A DNA stretch of 23,563 bases from a virus: IMG/VR virus record IMGVR_UViG_3300044825_002266, positions 1-23,563 of that record. One strand, given 5' to 3'. Made by a program: the position numbers and the translations under genes. The first letter of the stretch is position 1; the number at the start of each line of letters is the position of its first letter. The notes under the pieces were generated by a model. The model had not been told where the DNA came from. It made no database searches and saw nothing but the letters and a program-made list of their open reading frames with translations. This document shows, piece by piece, positions 1-6,782 of the stretch.

Positions 1-442
1 AATTACTCTTAATAAATTGATCTAATGATGGATATTTCATTTCCATCATAATTGAATCATCAAGTTTAATTTTTGAATTATGTTCGGGATTTCTTTGAAC
101 TTTAATGTCATCTACAAAAATTTTAACAGGAACTGATGTTTCTTCGTCATCTGGGCAAATAATATTGACTTCGATTTCTTCTCCAACAGATTTCCCACGA
201 ATATTAAGAAAAAGATATTCGATATCAAAAGTTGGAAGAGATTCGACCTTAACATTTTTTGTTTCAATACAATTCTTAATAACTGTTTTAATTGCATTTG
301 TAATTTGCTTTGTATCTTCAGACTCCAAAGCAAGAACTAAAAGTTTTTCTTCTCTTACAAGAAAAGGTCTGTATTTTATTGTTTGTCTAGTTGATGGCAA
401 CTCAAGTTCATAAGTTGGTGTCGAAATCTTAGGTAAAGGCAT
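1..442 (-). CDS. 26: Baseplate hub protein, T4 gp26-like (partial, 3' end off the window)
   Basis: The frame is open from an ATG at 442 down to the left window edge, giving 147 residues that begin MPLPKISTPTYELELPS. The N-terminus (a short proline-rich strand, then YRPFLVREEKLLVLALES) and the following TKQITNAIKTVIKNC helix are what I recall of the T4 gp26 type (Pfam T4_baseplate), a protein of the baseplate hub and its assembly. It lies downstream of the gp54-like gene on the same strand, and an AATAAATA late-promoter-like octamer overlaps the stop codon of that gene about 30 bases before this start, so late expression is likely. The gene is incomplete only because the window ends. Family assignment is from memory of sequence pattern, without a search. 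Confidence 0.72.
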   Translation of the reverse strand, partial: MPLPKISTPTYELELPSTRQTIKYRPFLVREEKLLVLALESEDTKQITNAIKTVIKNCIETKNVKVESLPTFDIEYLFLNIRGKSVGEEIEVNIICPDDEETSVPVKIFVDDIKVQRNPEHNSKIKLDDSIMMEMKYPSLDQFIKSN

Positions 443-469
443 GATGTTCTATAGAAACTTCAGTGTGAT

Positions 470-477
470 TATTTATT
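470..477 (-). promoter_or_regulatory. Candidate late promoter AATAAATA
   Basis: Reading the minus strand, the sequence is TAATAAATA, one mismatch from the T4 late octamer TATAAATA. It overlaps the TAA stop of the upstream gp54-like gene and lies about 28 bases before the gp26-like start, a sensible spacing for a late promoter. Confidence 0.45.
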
Positions 478-1447
478 ATGCGATAGTAGGGTTTAAATTT
501 CCAGTCAATCCAGGTATTCCGGGTCCTATGGGAAAATCATTTCCATCTACATCACCAATAACCGGTAAATTTTGATTTATATTTCCTACATTTGGTAATG
601 AATTTGGTGATGCAAGTTCTGGAACTCCAGGAGCAATTGGATTAGGTTTAACTCCACCAGATGATAATTGAACACGTTCAGTTATGTATCTAGTATAAGA
701 AAACGAAACTGTACATTTAAGTAAATCAGAAGATTCATATGATACGGGCATAGAGTTTATACTTACGGGGTATGCTTGCATAAATTGATACCGTAAATAT
801 TGAGATCCAGCGTCCCTTTCAAACTTATTAATGTACAATTCATCAGTTGTATAGTCATCAGGATACCTGACCCGATGATAAAAATTCCTAGTACGTAGAC
901 CTCTAGCCTCTTGCTCATTAGCAATATATTGCATCCACTTTTCAAAAAACCAGAGAATATTATAATTTCCATCATCTCTTCCATGATCAACATAAAAAGT
1001 AAAATCTGCACGATCATCATACGATCTACGATATGCGTATCTTTCAGTAACTCCAGTATGATCATCGATAATTTCATTCGTCATGAATGAAGATCCAGGA
1101 AGAGATGCTTCACTGCAAGATAAAGTTAAAAGATCCAAATTGAGTCCATAATTTAAACCTTTTTGAGTAAACCAGGTTTGAACAGGACGAGGAGCATTAA
1201 ATATGCATTCATAATGCGATGTTAATGCTGGACGAAGAAGTTTTTCTCGTATAGTACCATAAACTCTCACAAATGGTGTTCTATTTCCACCAGTCTCACC
1301 ACTAGTATTTTGCGGTGATCCAGAAGAAGTATTTCCGGAAGTTGCGCTAGGTGGTTGGGGAATACCAGGAGCAGTTCCCTGAGATTGAGTTGTTGATGTT
1401 CTTCCTCTTGATCTATTTTGTTGTATTAGATCTTCTCTTCCAGCCAT
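476..1447 (-). CDS. 54: Baseplate tail tube initiator, T4 gp54-like
   Basis: 323 residues. The first ~60 are low-complexity Ser/Thr/Gly/Pro/Gln, followed by a folded domain (about residues 62-265) whose pattern (SHYECIFNAPRPVQTWF, a region of charged strands, and a C-terminal CTVSFSYTRYI strand) resembles the tube-fold proteins gp54, gp48 and gp19. In T4, gp54 sits on the baseplate hub and starts polymerisation of the tail tube. The last ~55 residues are again Pro/Asn/Gly-rich. It is divergent from the gp4-gp48-gp53 operon and followed by the gp26-like gene, so it belongs to the baseplate module. The alternative is another tube-fold baseplate protein. The exact T4 name is inference, the module membership firmer. 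Confidence 0.65.
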   Translation of the reverse strand: MAGREDLIQQNRSRGRTSTTQSQGTAPGIPQPPSATSGNTSSGSPQNTSGETGGNRTPFVRVYGTIREKLLRPALTSHYECIFNAPRPVQTWFTQKGLNYGLNLDLLTLSCSEASLPGSSFMTNEIIDDHTGVTERYAYRRSYDDRADFTFYVDHGRDDGNYNILWFFEKWMQYIANEQEARGLRTRNFYHRVRYPDDYTTDELYINKFERDAGSQYLRYQFMQAYPVSINSMPVSYESSDLLKCTVSFSYTRYITERVQLSSGGVKPNPIAPGVPELASPNSLPNVGNINQNLPVIGDVDGNDFPIGPGIPGLTGNLNPTIA

Positions 1448-1456
1448 CTATAAATA
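1448..1456 (+). promoter_or_regulatory. Late promoter CTATAAATA
   Basis: A perfect T4 late octamer TATAAATA (1449-1456), preceded by C, lies in the short divergent gap between the gp54-like gene and gp4. Transcription would start a few bases downstream, leaving a 5' leader of roughly 15-25 bases before the gp4 start. It is the only exact TATAAATA I found on the plus strand and the obvious promoter for the gp4-gp53 operon. Confidence 0.75.
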
Positions 1457-1485
1457 CTTTTACTAATATATTATGTATGCTGGAA

Positions 1486-1929
1486 ATGGCAGAAAGTATC
1501 AAAAGTATCTATAAACCATCTTATCCAGAAAAATATCAAGGTGACGCAAACAATATTATCTGTAGAAGTAGTTGGGAAAGAAAGTTTTGTTATTATTGCG
1601 ACCACAATCCAAGTATAATATCTTGGGCATCGGAAGAGTTTTGTATCGGATATGTGTCTCCTGTAGATGGTAGAGTGCATAGATACTTTCCAGATTACTT
1701 AATTAAGGTAAAAGAACAATCTGGTAAGATTAAAACTTATGTGATTGAAGTAAAACCAAAGAAACAAACCATCCCACCAAAACAAAAATCAAGAGTGACT
1801 AAATCATATCTTCACGAATGTAGAACTTATGCAGTAAACCAAGCAAAATGGAAAGCAGCAAAAGAATGGTGTGCCGATAGAATGTTAGAGTTCAAAGTCA
1901 TTACCGAAGAAGAGTTAGGTATCAAGTAA
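1486..1929 (+). CDS. 4: Head completion nuclease gp4
   Basis: 147 residues starting MAESIKSIYKPSYPEKY. The block YQGDANNIICRSSWERKFC, then ISWASEEFCIGYVSP, RYFPDYLI and YVIEVKPKKQ is the hallmark of T4 gp4 (also called gp50/65), a PD-(D/E)XK-like nuclease-fold protein that completes DNA-filled heads before tail joining; the FPDYL aspartate and EVKPK glutamate/lysine are the likely active-site residues. The frame is open further upstream, but that part is not gp4-like and runs through the late promoter, so I chose 1486; ATG at 1477 is a possible alternative. Neither has a clear ribosome binding site. The stop overlaps the next start as TAATG. Confidence 0.9.
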   Translation: MAESIKSIYKPSYPEKYQGDANNIICRSSWERKFCYYCDHNPSIISWASEEFCIGYVSPVDGRVHRYFPDYLIKVKEQSGKIKTYVIEVKPKKQTIPPKQKSRVTKSYLHECRTYAVNQAKWKAAKEWCADRMLEFKVITEEELGIK

Positions 1930-2318
1930 TGGCAGAAGGTTTCGGTCAATACGTAGGAACTGGTACTACACGAACAAAAGAACTTCTAAAAAGAGTCGAA
2001 GAATCTGGTAGTACAGATCCAGAAGACATAATGCTATTAATTATGGATATATTTAAAGAAGAAGTATTATATCCAGAACCAGGAAAATTTTACACTTTCA
2101 TTTATACACCAAAGACTCCAGATATTGAATATGATCAGCACCCTTTAATTGCTTGCACTGAACTTTATAATTGGGGATTCAAAGGACTTAATTTTCATTG
2201 GAGACAATCAAGAAATTATACTTGGGAAGAGATATCAGGAAAGCTCCATGTCGTTAAGTATAATGAGTTAGATGAGTTAGTTTCATTGCAGTATGGAAAA
2301 TTCCGTCTAAATAGATAA
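1929..2318 (+). CDS. Conserved T4-like phage protein of unknown function
   Basis: 129 residues, beginning MAEGFGQYVGTGTTRTKELL. It has an N-terminal helical, acidic part and a Trp/Tyr-rich centre (LYNWGFKGLNFHWRQSRNYTWEE). I do not recognise a characterised family. There is no signal peptide or membrane segment. The start overlaps the gp4 stop by one base (TAATG), suggesting translational coupling, and gp48 follows after an 11-base gap, so it is expressed with head-completion and baseplate genes. A structural or assembly role in the baseplate or neck is inferred from position only. Confidence 0.75.
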   Translation: MAEGFGQYVGTGTTRTKELLKRVEESGSTDPEDIMLLIMDIFKEEVLYPEPGKFYTFIYTPKTPDIEYDQHPLIACTELYNWGFKGLNFHWRQSRNYTWEEISGKLHVVKYNELDELVSLQYGKFRLNR

Positions 2319-2329
2319 AAAAGTCTATA

Positions 2330-3514
2330 ATGGCTCAATCTAAACCATATCTTTTACCTAACACTGCGGGAAGATATGTTACAGAAACTCTTACAAATAC
2401 CTCCGGTTCCATTTTTAGAGTAGATGGATCAAAAACAGTCTATGCAGATTATTTTATTGAAAATGGAAACCTTATTTTAGAGACATCAGCATTTGCATCG
2501 CCAGAATTTCAAAGAAATCTAGCGCAAAATTCTCAAGGATATAATAGAACAATAAGTAACTCCATTCTTGAGGCAACTGGAACCGCCCCTAGCGGAAACA
2601 CTGCACAAAATAATCCGAATGATTCGGGATCTCCCGATTCATCCCAACCAACAACGTCTCCGCCAAATAACAAACAACCAGTAACTGCACCACCGGGATT
2701 AATCTATCCAACTGACCTGGGATCTAGTGATCAAGATAAAATTAGATTTTGGGCAGCGGAATATGTTACGGGTAAAAGTAGAGGTCTTTCGGGAAGTGGT
2801 GTTCCATCTTTATCATCTGTTGTTGGGGCAAAAGTTGAAGTTCCTGTTTTTTTACCAATTCAATCGGCAATTTCAGACCAAAATGCAGTTGGGTGGGAAC
2901 CTGATACTCTAAATCCAATTGAATTGTATGCAGTAAATGCTTCATTGGACGTAATGGAGGCTGGTAGCATGGAAAACGTCACAAAAGTAAGTGCAGATAA
3001 TCTTAACACGGCTTTACAACGTTTAAGATCAAGCTCTAGAGAAGTAAGGACATATCTTGCCGGTCAAGCAGTTGGTGTAAATAATCTTCTTTCAAGGTTG
3101 CAAGGTCAAGTTCTAAACCCAAACTTAGAACTTCTCTTTCAAGGTCCGCAATTAAGACCTTTTAGTTTTACATTTAAGTTATCGGCAAGAAATGATATTG
3201 AAACAAAGACTATTAAGCAAATTATAAATTATTTTAAAAAATATATGGCTCCTAGATACAAAGATGGTGATCTGTTTATAAGAGCACCTCACATATTTGA
3301 AATAAAATATCTTTACAAGAATAAAGAAGATCACCCAGGACTAAATTTAATCAAAGCTTGTGCATTGACAAACTTTTCTGTTGATTATACTCCTCTTGGT
3401 TCATACATGACATATGAAGATGGAACAATGGTGGCATATACATTATCAATGCAATTCCAAGAACTTACTCCAATTTATGAAAACGACTACGACGGACACG
3501 ATATAGGATACTAA
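2330..3514 (+). CDS. 48: Baseplate tail tube cap gp48
   Basis: 394 residues. The N-terminal ~60 residues form a short domain (YLLPNTAGRYVTETL, VYADYFIENGNLIL), followed by a Ser/Pro/Asn/Thr-rich linker at about 85-125. The C-terminal half carries the tube-type domain: NPNLELLFQGPQLRPFSFTF, IKQIINYFKKYMAPR, and ALTNFSVDYTPLG with a final MQFQELTPIY strand. This pattern is characteristic of gp48, which with gp54 bridges the baseplate hub to the tail tube and fixes tail assembly. It is third in the gp4 operon and ends one base before the gp53 start. Length is close to T4 gp48 plus an extended linker. Confidence 0.85.
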   Translation: MAQSKPYLLPNTAGRYVTETLTNTSGSIFRVDGSKTVYADYFIENGNLILETSAFASPEFQRNLAQNSQGYNRTISNSILEATGTAPSGNTAQNNPNDSGSPDSSQPTTSPPNNKQPVTAPPGLIYPTDLGSSDQDKIRFWAAEYVTGKSRGLSGSGVPSLSSVVGAKVEVPVFLPIQSAISDQNAVGWEPDTLNPIELYAVNASLDVMEAGSMENVTKVSADNLNTALQRLRSSSREVRTYLAGQAVGVNNLLSRLQGQVLNPNLELLFQGPQLRPFSFTFKLSARNDIETKTIKQIINYFKKYMAPRYKDGDLFIRAPHIFEIKYLYKNKEDHPGLNLIKACALTNFSVDYTPLGSYMTYEDGTMVAYTLSMQFQELTPIYENDYDGHDIGY

Positions 3515-3515
3515 A

Positions 3516-4535
3516 ATGTCAAGAAACTATTTCCAGTACTTACCAAATTTTGAATACGTTAATCGCAATCCAGAAAACAGCGACATATCTAACTATATTG
3601 CGATCAAAAATCTTTTCAAAAGAGTAAAAATTAGGGAAGACATTTTTAATAACTTAAATTATTTTGAAAAATATCAAATCATTGGAGATGAAAGACCAGA
3701 TAATGTGGCATTTAAAATTTATGAAGATCAAAATCTAGACTGGGTTGTTCTTCTTGCAAATAATATTACAAATATTCAAAGCGAATGGCCATTACCCCAA
3801 AATTTATTTGATAAGGTTCTTCTAGAGAAGTATGGATCATATGAAAACTTATACTCCAATATTCATCATTATGAAACTATAGAGGTTAAAAACTCAGCAA
3901 GAGCTGTTGTATTACCAGCGGGACTAAGAATACAAAACACTTGGAGAACAAATGGCAACTTTATTCAAGTTATAAACACAAAAATAAATCAAATATTTGC
4001 TGGAAATGGTATCGTTGGGACAAAAACAGTAACAGTTACCATGAACAATGGCATTAAAGGATTAACTGAGGGGTCTCAGGTTTTAATCAATAACGTATCC
4101 GAAAATATATACAACGGGAAATTTACTGTTACTTCTGTTTTAGCTCCATTTAATGATATTGCAATCTCTTTTACATATGAACTTCCTTCAGTGCCATCAA
4201 TAATAAACCCAAATATAAGCACATCAAACAAAGAAGAAGTTGTCTTTACTCTCGAAAGTGGAATGGAGGGTGGAAATTCATATTACTATGAATTTTATGA
4301 CAGCAATCTTGAATCTTATACTTTAGTTCCATCAACGGATTTACTCAAAGCAGTTACAAATTACGAATACGAACTTTCAGTCGAAGATAAAAAAAGAAGT
4401 ATCTTTATCTTAAAACCAGATTATCTAGATCTTGTCTTTAATGATCTTAATTCGATTATGAGATACAAAGAAGGTGGTGTCCAATACATAGACACCACCT
4501 TAAAGAGAGGAGAAAATATTAGATTATATCAATAA
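3516..4535 (+). CDS. 53: Baseplate wedge protein gp53
   Basis: 339 residues. The N-terminal ~130 residues match the gp53 pattern (NYFQYLPNFEY, a conserved region through DNVAFKIYEDQNLDWVVLL, then WPLP and a YGSYENLYSNIHHYE motif), and the last part returns to DLVFNDLNSIMRYKEGGVQYI. T4 gp53 (196 residues) finishes the wedge by joining wedges around the hub. The centre (about 135-250) is an insertion of beta-rich sequence (VTVTMNNGIKGLTEGSQVLI, SFTYELPS), so the protein is much longer than T4 gp53. It ends the plus-strand operon and abuts the gp32 stop with no intervening base. A perfect hairpin is encoded in its last 25 codons. Confidence 0.88.
   Translation: MSRNYFQYLPNFEYVNRNPENSDISNYIAIKNLFKRVKIREDIFNNLNYFEKYQIIGDERPDNVAFKIYEDQNLDWVVLLANNITNIQSEWPLPQNLFDKVLLEKYGSYENLYSNIHHYETIEVKNSARAVVLPAGLRIQNTWRTNGNFIQVINTKINQIFAGNGIVGTKTVTVTMNNGIKGLTEGSQVLINNVSENIYNGKFTVTSVLAPFNDIAISFTYELPSVPSIINPNISTSNKEEVVFTLESGMEGGNSYYYEFYDSNLESYTLVPSTDLLKAVTNYEYELSVEDKKRSIFILKPDYLDLVFNDLNSIMRYKEGGVQYIDTTLKRGENIRLYQ
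4471..4501. terminator. Perfect 11-bp inverted repeat, possible bidirectional or gp32 terminator
   Basis: Arms aaggtggtgtc (4471-4481) and gacaccacctt (4491-4501) pair perfectly around a 9-base loop. It lies inside the 3' end of gp53 and, on the minus strand, about 35 bases past the gp32 stop. Neither side has a proper run of U, so termination is uncertain; it could equally protect mRNA 3' ends from exonucleases. Confidence 0.5.
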
Positions 4536-5483
4536 TCAGTCTTCGGCAAGACGTTGGAAGTATGCGAGAGCATCATCTTCATCTTCGTCAGATTCTTGTG
4601 AAATTTTAGGAAGAGAAGGAGTCTTGGATCGAGCATAAGATTGCTCTAGTTCTTCAACAACACGATCCTGGGCGGAGGGTTTTTGCTCATAATCATCTAG
4701 ATCATCTTCTTGTTCAACTACGGCACGAGAACGTGTAGGAGTAGTTTGAAGACCAAGAACAGCATTCAGGCGATTTTCAAGTTCTTCGTAGGTCTTGAAT
4801 TGGTCGGGAGCAGTCACTGCAGAAAGTGAGTATTGCTTTTTCCAAAGTGCTTCCAGAGCATCATCATCTTCAAGAAGAGGAGTTACACGATCAAACTCAG
4901 ACTTGTCATAATTCCAGTAACCATCTTTCTTGACAATCTTCAGTTTGAAGTTTGCACCCTGCCAGAAATCAAAAGGATTGATCGGAGTTTCATCCTCAAA
5001 TTCAGGTTGCATTGCTTCCATGATCTTATCAAAGATCTTCTTACCATATTTGAAGAGGAAGACTTTACCTTCGTTTTGAGGATTGGTAGGATCCTTTACA
5101 ACATAGATGTTGGAGTAATAGGACAGTTTACGCTTCTGTTTGCGAACAATTTCTTTATCCTTGTCGCTACCACTGTTCCACAGTTTCCGATTATGCTCAG
5201 AAACAGGGTCTTTTTGTCCGATTGTGGTCAGTGAATTTTCAATGTACCATCCGCCAGGACCTTGGAAACCATGTGAATACATTTTTGCCCAGGGAACTTC
5301 TTCACCCTCTGGTGCAGGAAGAAAACGGATAACTGCAAAACCGTTTCCAGTTTTATCTACCTCTGGTTTCCAGAGACGCTCATCAGCACCGCTAGAAGTA
5401 GTACTCATCTTCTCAACTTCCTTTACCAGTTTGGAAGTCAGAGAACCAAGTTTGGATTGCTTTTTAAGATTTTCGAATGACAT
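4536..5483 (-). CDS. 32: Single-stranded DNA-binding protein gp32
   Basis: 315 residues. It has the gp32 layout: a basic N-terminal B region (MSFENLKKQSKLGSL), an OB-fold core with FAVIRFLPAPEGEEVPWAKM, HGFQGPGGWYIE, the basic KRKLSYYSNIYVVKDP block (about 117-132) and EGKVFLFKYGKKI, and a long acidic C-terminal tail ending EDEDDALAYFQRLAED, the part that contacts gp59 and other replication proteins. It coats single-stranded DNA cooperatively in replication, recombination and repair. T4 gp32 binds zinc through a His/Cys cluster; this protein has no cysteine at all, and the corresponding segment (about 82-110) reads NSLTTIGQKDPVSEHNRKLW. A GAGG ribosome binding site precedes the ATG, and a second copy of the same leader motif lies upstream. 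Confidence 0.95.
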   Translation of the reverse strand: MSFENLKKQSKLGSLTSKLVKEVEKMSTTSSGADERLWKPEVDKTGNGFAVIRFLPAPEGEEVPWAKMYSHGFQGPGGWYIENSLTTIGQKDPVSEHNRKLWNSGSDKDKEIVRKQKRKLSYYSNIYVVKDPTNPQNEGKVFLFKYGKKIFDKIMEAMQPEFEDETPINPFDFWQGANFKLKIVKKDGYWNYDKSEFDRVTPLLEDDDALEALWKKQYSLSAVTAPDQFKTYEELENRLNAVLGLQTTPTRSRAVVEQEDDLDDYEQKPSAQDRVVEELEQSYARSKTPSLPKISQESDEDEDDALAYFQRLAED

Positions 5484-5485
5484 TA

Positions 5486-5531
5486 GATTACCTCGTATTA
5501 GTAGGATTTGGCTTTTGTGTACCTCGTTATT
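5486..5531 (-). promoter_or_regulatory. gp32 leader with duplicated Shine-Dalgarno-like motif
   Basis: On the minus strand AATACGAGGTAA (near 5488-5499), which contains the gp32 ribosome binding site, is preceded by a near copy AATAACGAGGT (5521-5531). In T4, gp32 represses its own translation by binding a leader structure; a duplicated site could serve a similar purpose here, but no pseudoknot is evident by eye. Confidence 0.35.
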
Positions 5532-5876
5532 CTACAGGTCTGAACCCGTTTTGTCAATCTGCTTTTTCATTACCTCAAGCATCTGAGACATATTGTTAAG
5601 GATAATGTTCATGTCTGTGCCTGCGGGCATACCCATCATAATGGCAGATTTAGTAATGCGTTCTTTCATTTCAATTGCTTCTGGATCATCCGACAAACTC
5701 ACTCTTGTATAAAGAACTTTTTGTTTATCAAGAAGTTTTTCCAAAAGTTCTACATGTTGAAGTTTCTGTTCTTTTGACATCGCAGGAAACTTAAAGACAT
5801 TTGAATAAACATCTTCTTGCAATTCTGCAATCTCGGTCATCTCTGCACGGACAACCTCAGAATTAAAGAAACTCAT
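5532..5876 (-). CDS. DUF1825-like cyanobacterial/cyanophage protein
   Basis: 114 residues, all helical-looking, beginning MSFFNSEVVRAEM and containing a central helix pair (KLQHVELLEKLLDKQKVLYTRVSLSDDPEA) and a Met-rich C-terminus (MSQMLEVMKKQID). The N-terminal MxFFxSExV and the LSDD motif are what I associate with DUF1825, a small family found across cyanobacteria and in cyanomyoviruses, function unknown. It lies between gp59 and gp32, overlapping the end of gp59 by four bases (ATGA), so it is translated with replication proteins. Family assignment is from memory of the pattern; function is not known. Confidence 0.7.
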   Translation of the reverse strand: MSFFNSEVVRAEMTEIAELQEDVYSNVFKFPAMSKEQKLQHVELLEKLLDKQKVLYTRVSLSDDPEAIEMKERITKSAIMMGMPAGTDMNIILNNMSQMLEVMKKQIDKTGSDL

Positions 5877-6469
5877 GAATCCTCCAGAACAATCTCTTTC
5901 AAGATTTTACGAAAACGAAATACATCAATATTTAGAAAAGGATTATATTTTTTAATCCTACGACTTACGGTTTCCCACACTGGGTCCTTAAGTTTCTTAT
6001 CAAACTTATTCCCGAACAGGAAGATTCTATCGTAAATGACTAGTGTTTCCAGACTAATTTTCCCGCTCAGGAATTTTTTTAGAACTGGGGGATGTCCCTT
6101 TGAACAATCAAATACTTCTTCAAATTTATTCTCCCCAAAAAGACTTTGCGATTCTTCCTTAAAAATATACGAAAGAGATTGAATTTTTTTCTGCCAATTC
6201 CTATACCTATCATCACCATCGCGAATCATTTCTCCAATCCAGAGTGTTTCGGGATCATTGCAAGAAACAAAATTTGATACGAAAAAATCTACGACTTCTT
6301 GATCTGTCTTTTGTCTGGAGACTTTTTCGAACCACATTCGATCTTTTCTTTTGTAAAAAGATTGAAGACTTGCTCGACTTTTACCGCAATATTTGAAATA
6401 ATCATAATTGTCTTTGGTGAAGTGATTCTTCAAAGACAAATAACACTTGTAGGCATCAAAAGGCATCAT
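5873..6469 (-). CDS. 59: Loader of DNA helicase gp59
   Basis: 198 residues, basic, helical, close to the T4 gp59 length of 217. Recognisable blocks are MPFDAYKCYLSLKNHF at the N-terminus, NYDYFKYCGKSRASLQSFYKRKDRMWFEKVS, FVSNFVSCND...WIGEM, LKKFLSGKISLETLVIYDRI and KKLKDPVWETVSRRIKKYNPFLNID. gp59 binds forked DNA and gp32 and loads the replicative helicase gp41; it also gates polymerase access during recombination-dependent replication. The gene sits between gp33 and gp32, separated only by the small DUF1825-like gene, close to the T4 order 33-59-32. Two consecutive ATG codons (6469 and 6466) are possible starts. Confidence 0.88.
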   Translation of the reverse strand: MMPFDAYKCYLSLKNHFTKDNYDYFKYCGKSRASLQSFYKRKDRMWFEKVSRQKTDQEVVDFFVSNFVSCNDPETLWIGEMIRDGDDRYRNWQKKIQSLSYIFKEESQSLFGENKFEEVFDCSKGHPPVLKKFLSGKISLETLVIYDRIFLFGNKFDKKLKDPVWETVSRRIKKYNPFLNIDVFRFRKILKEIVLEDS

Positions 6470-6497
6470 TCAAAAAAGTAATATAGGCAATTTTTAC

Positions 6498-6516
6498 CGG
6501 GGAAATTTTTGCCCCC
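6498..6516 (-). other. Intercistronic GC-capped inverted repeat between gp33 and gp59
   Basis: On the minus strand GGGG-C-AAA-AA-TTT-CCCC forms a short imperfect hairpin just after the gp33 stop. There is no convincing U-run. It may be a processing or weak attenuation site. Confidence 0.3.
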
Positions 6517-6524
6517 AAAATGGA

Positions 6525-6782
6525 TTATAAAGGCAATTTTGCTCGCGAGACTTTTTTTAGAAAGTTAAGTTCCATAGCTTCGTATTTAATCTTTTCCTTG
6601 AGAGGTTTAGATATCAACTTCGGAACGGATTCCAGATCGATATTATTCTGCTCACAAAAATAAACGATAGCGTCAATGTAATTCATCTCTTCATTTACTT
6701 GCACGAGATTCTCAATCTCTTGAGCAAATCTTGAAGGGCAGAAAAATTTACTTTCAAGTACCTTTTCTAATTCATTCTCCAT
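6525..6782 (-). CDS. 33: Late transcription coactivator gp33
   Basis: 85 residues starting MENELEKVLESKFF, with NEEMNYIDAIVYFCEQNNI aligned by eye to the T4 gp33 stretch FGMSYLEATTAFLEENSI and a C-terminal basic tail RAKLPL. gp33 bridges the host RNA polymerase beta flap and the sliding clamp gp45, coupling late transcription to replication together with gp55. The start at 6782 was preferred to a longer frame opening at 6806 because it places the family N-terminus first and overlaps the preceding nuclease stop by 11 bases. Position before gp59 and gp32 is close to the T4 order. The NATAAATA promoters elsewhere in the window would be its targets. Confidence 0.82.
   Translation of the reverse strand: MENELEKVLESKFFCPSRFAQEIENLVQVNEEMNYIDAIVYFCEQNNIDLESVPKLISKPLKEKIKYEAMELNFLKKVSRAKLPL

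Noticed and set aside
1351-1485. N-terminal extension of gp4 reading upstream
   Set aside because: The extension overlaps the gp54-like gene on the other strand and contains the late promoter; gp4-type sequence starts only at 1486.
2306-2313. TCTAAATA before gp48 as an internal late promoter
   Set aside because: It lies in the end of the preceding gene only 16 bases from the gp48 start and has two mismatches from TATAAATA. The perfect promoter at 1448-1456 already explains the operon.
5140-5586. 148-residue plus-strand frame opposite gp32
   Set aside because: It is antisense to a clear gp32 gene, has no ribosome binding site and its composition reflects the opposite strand.
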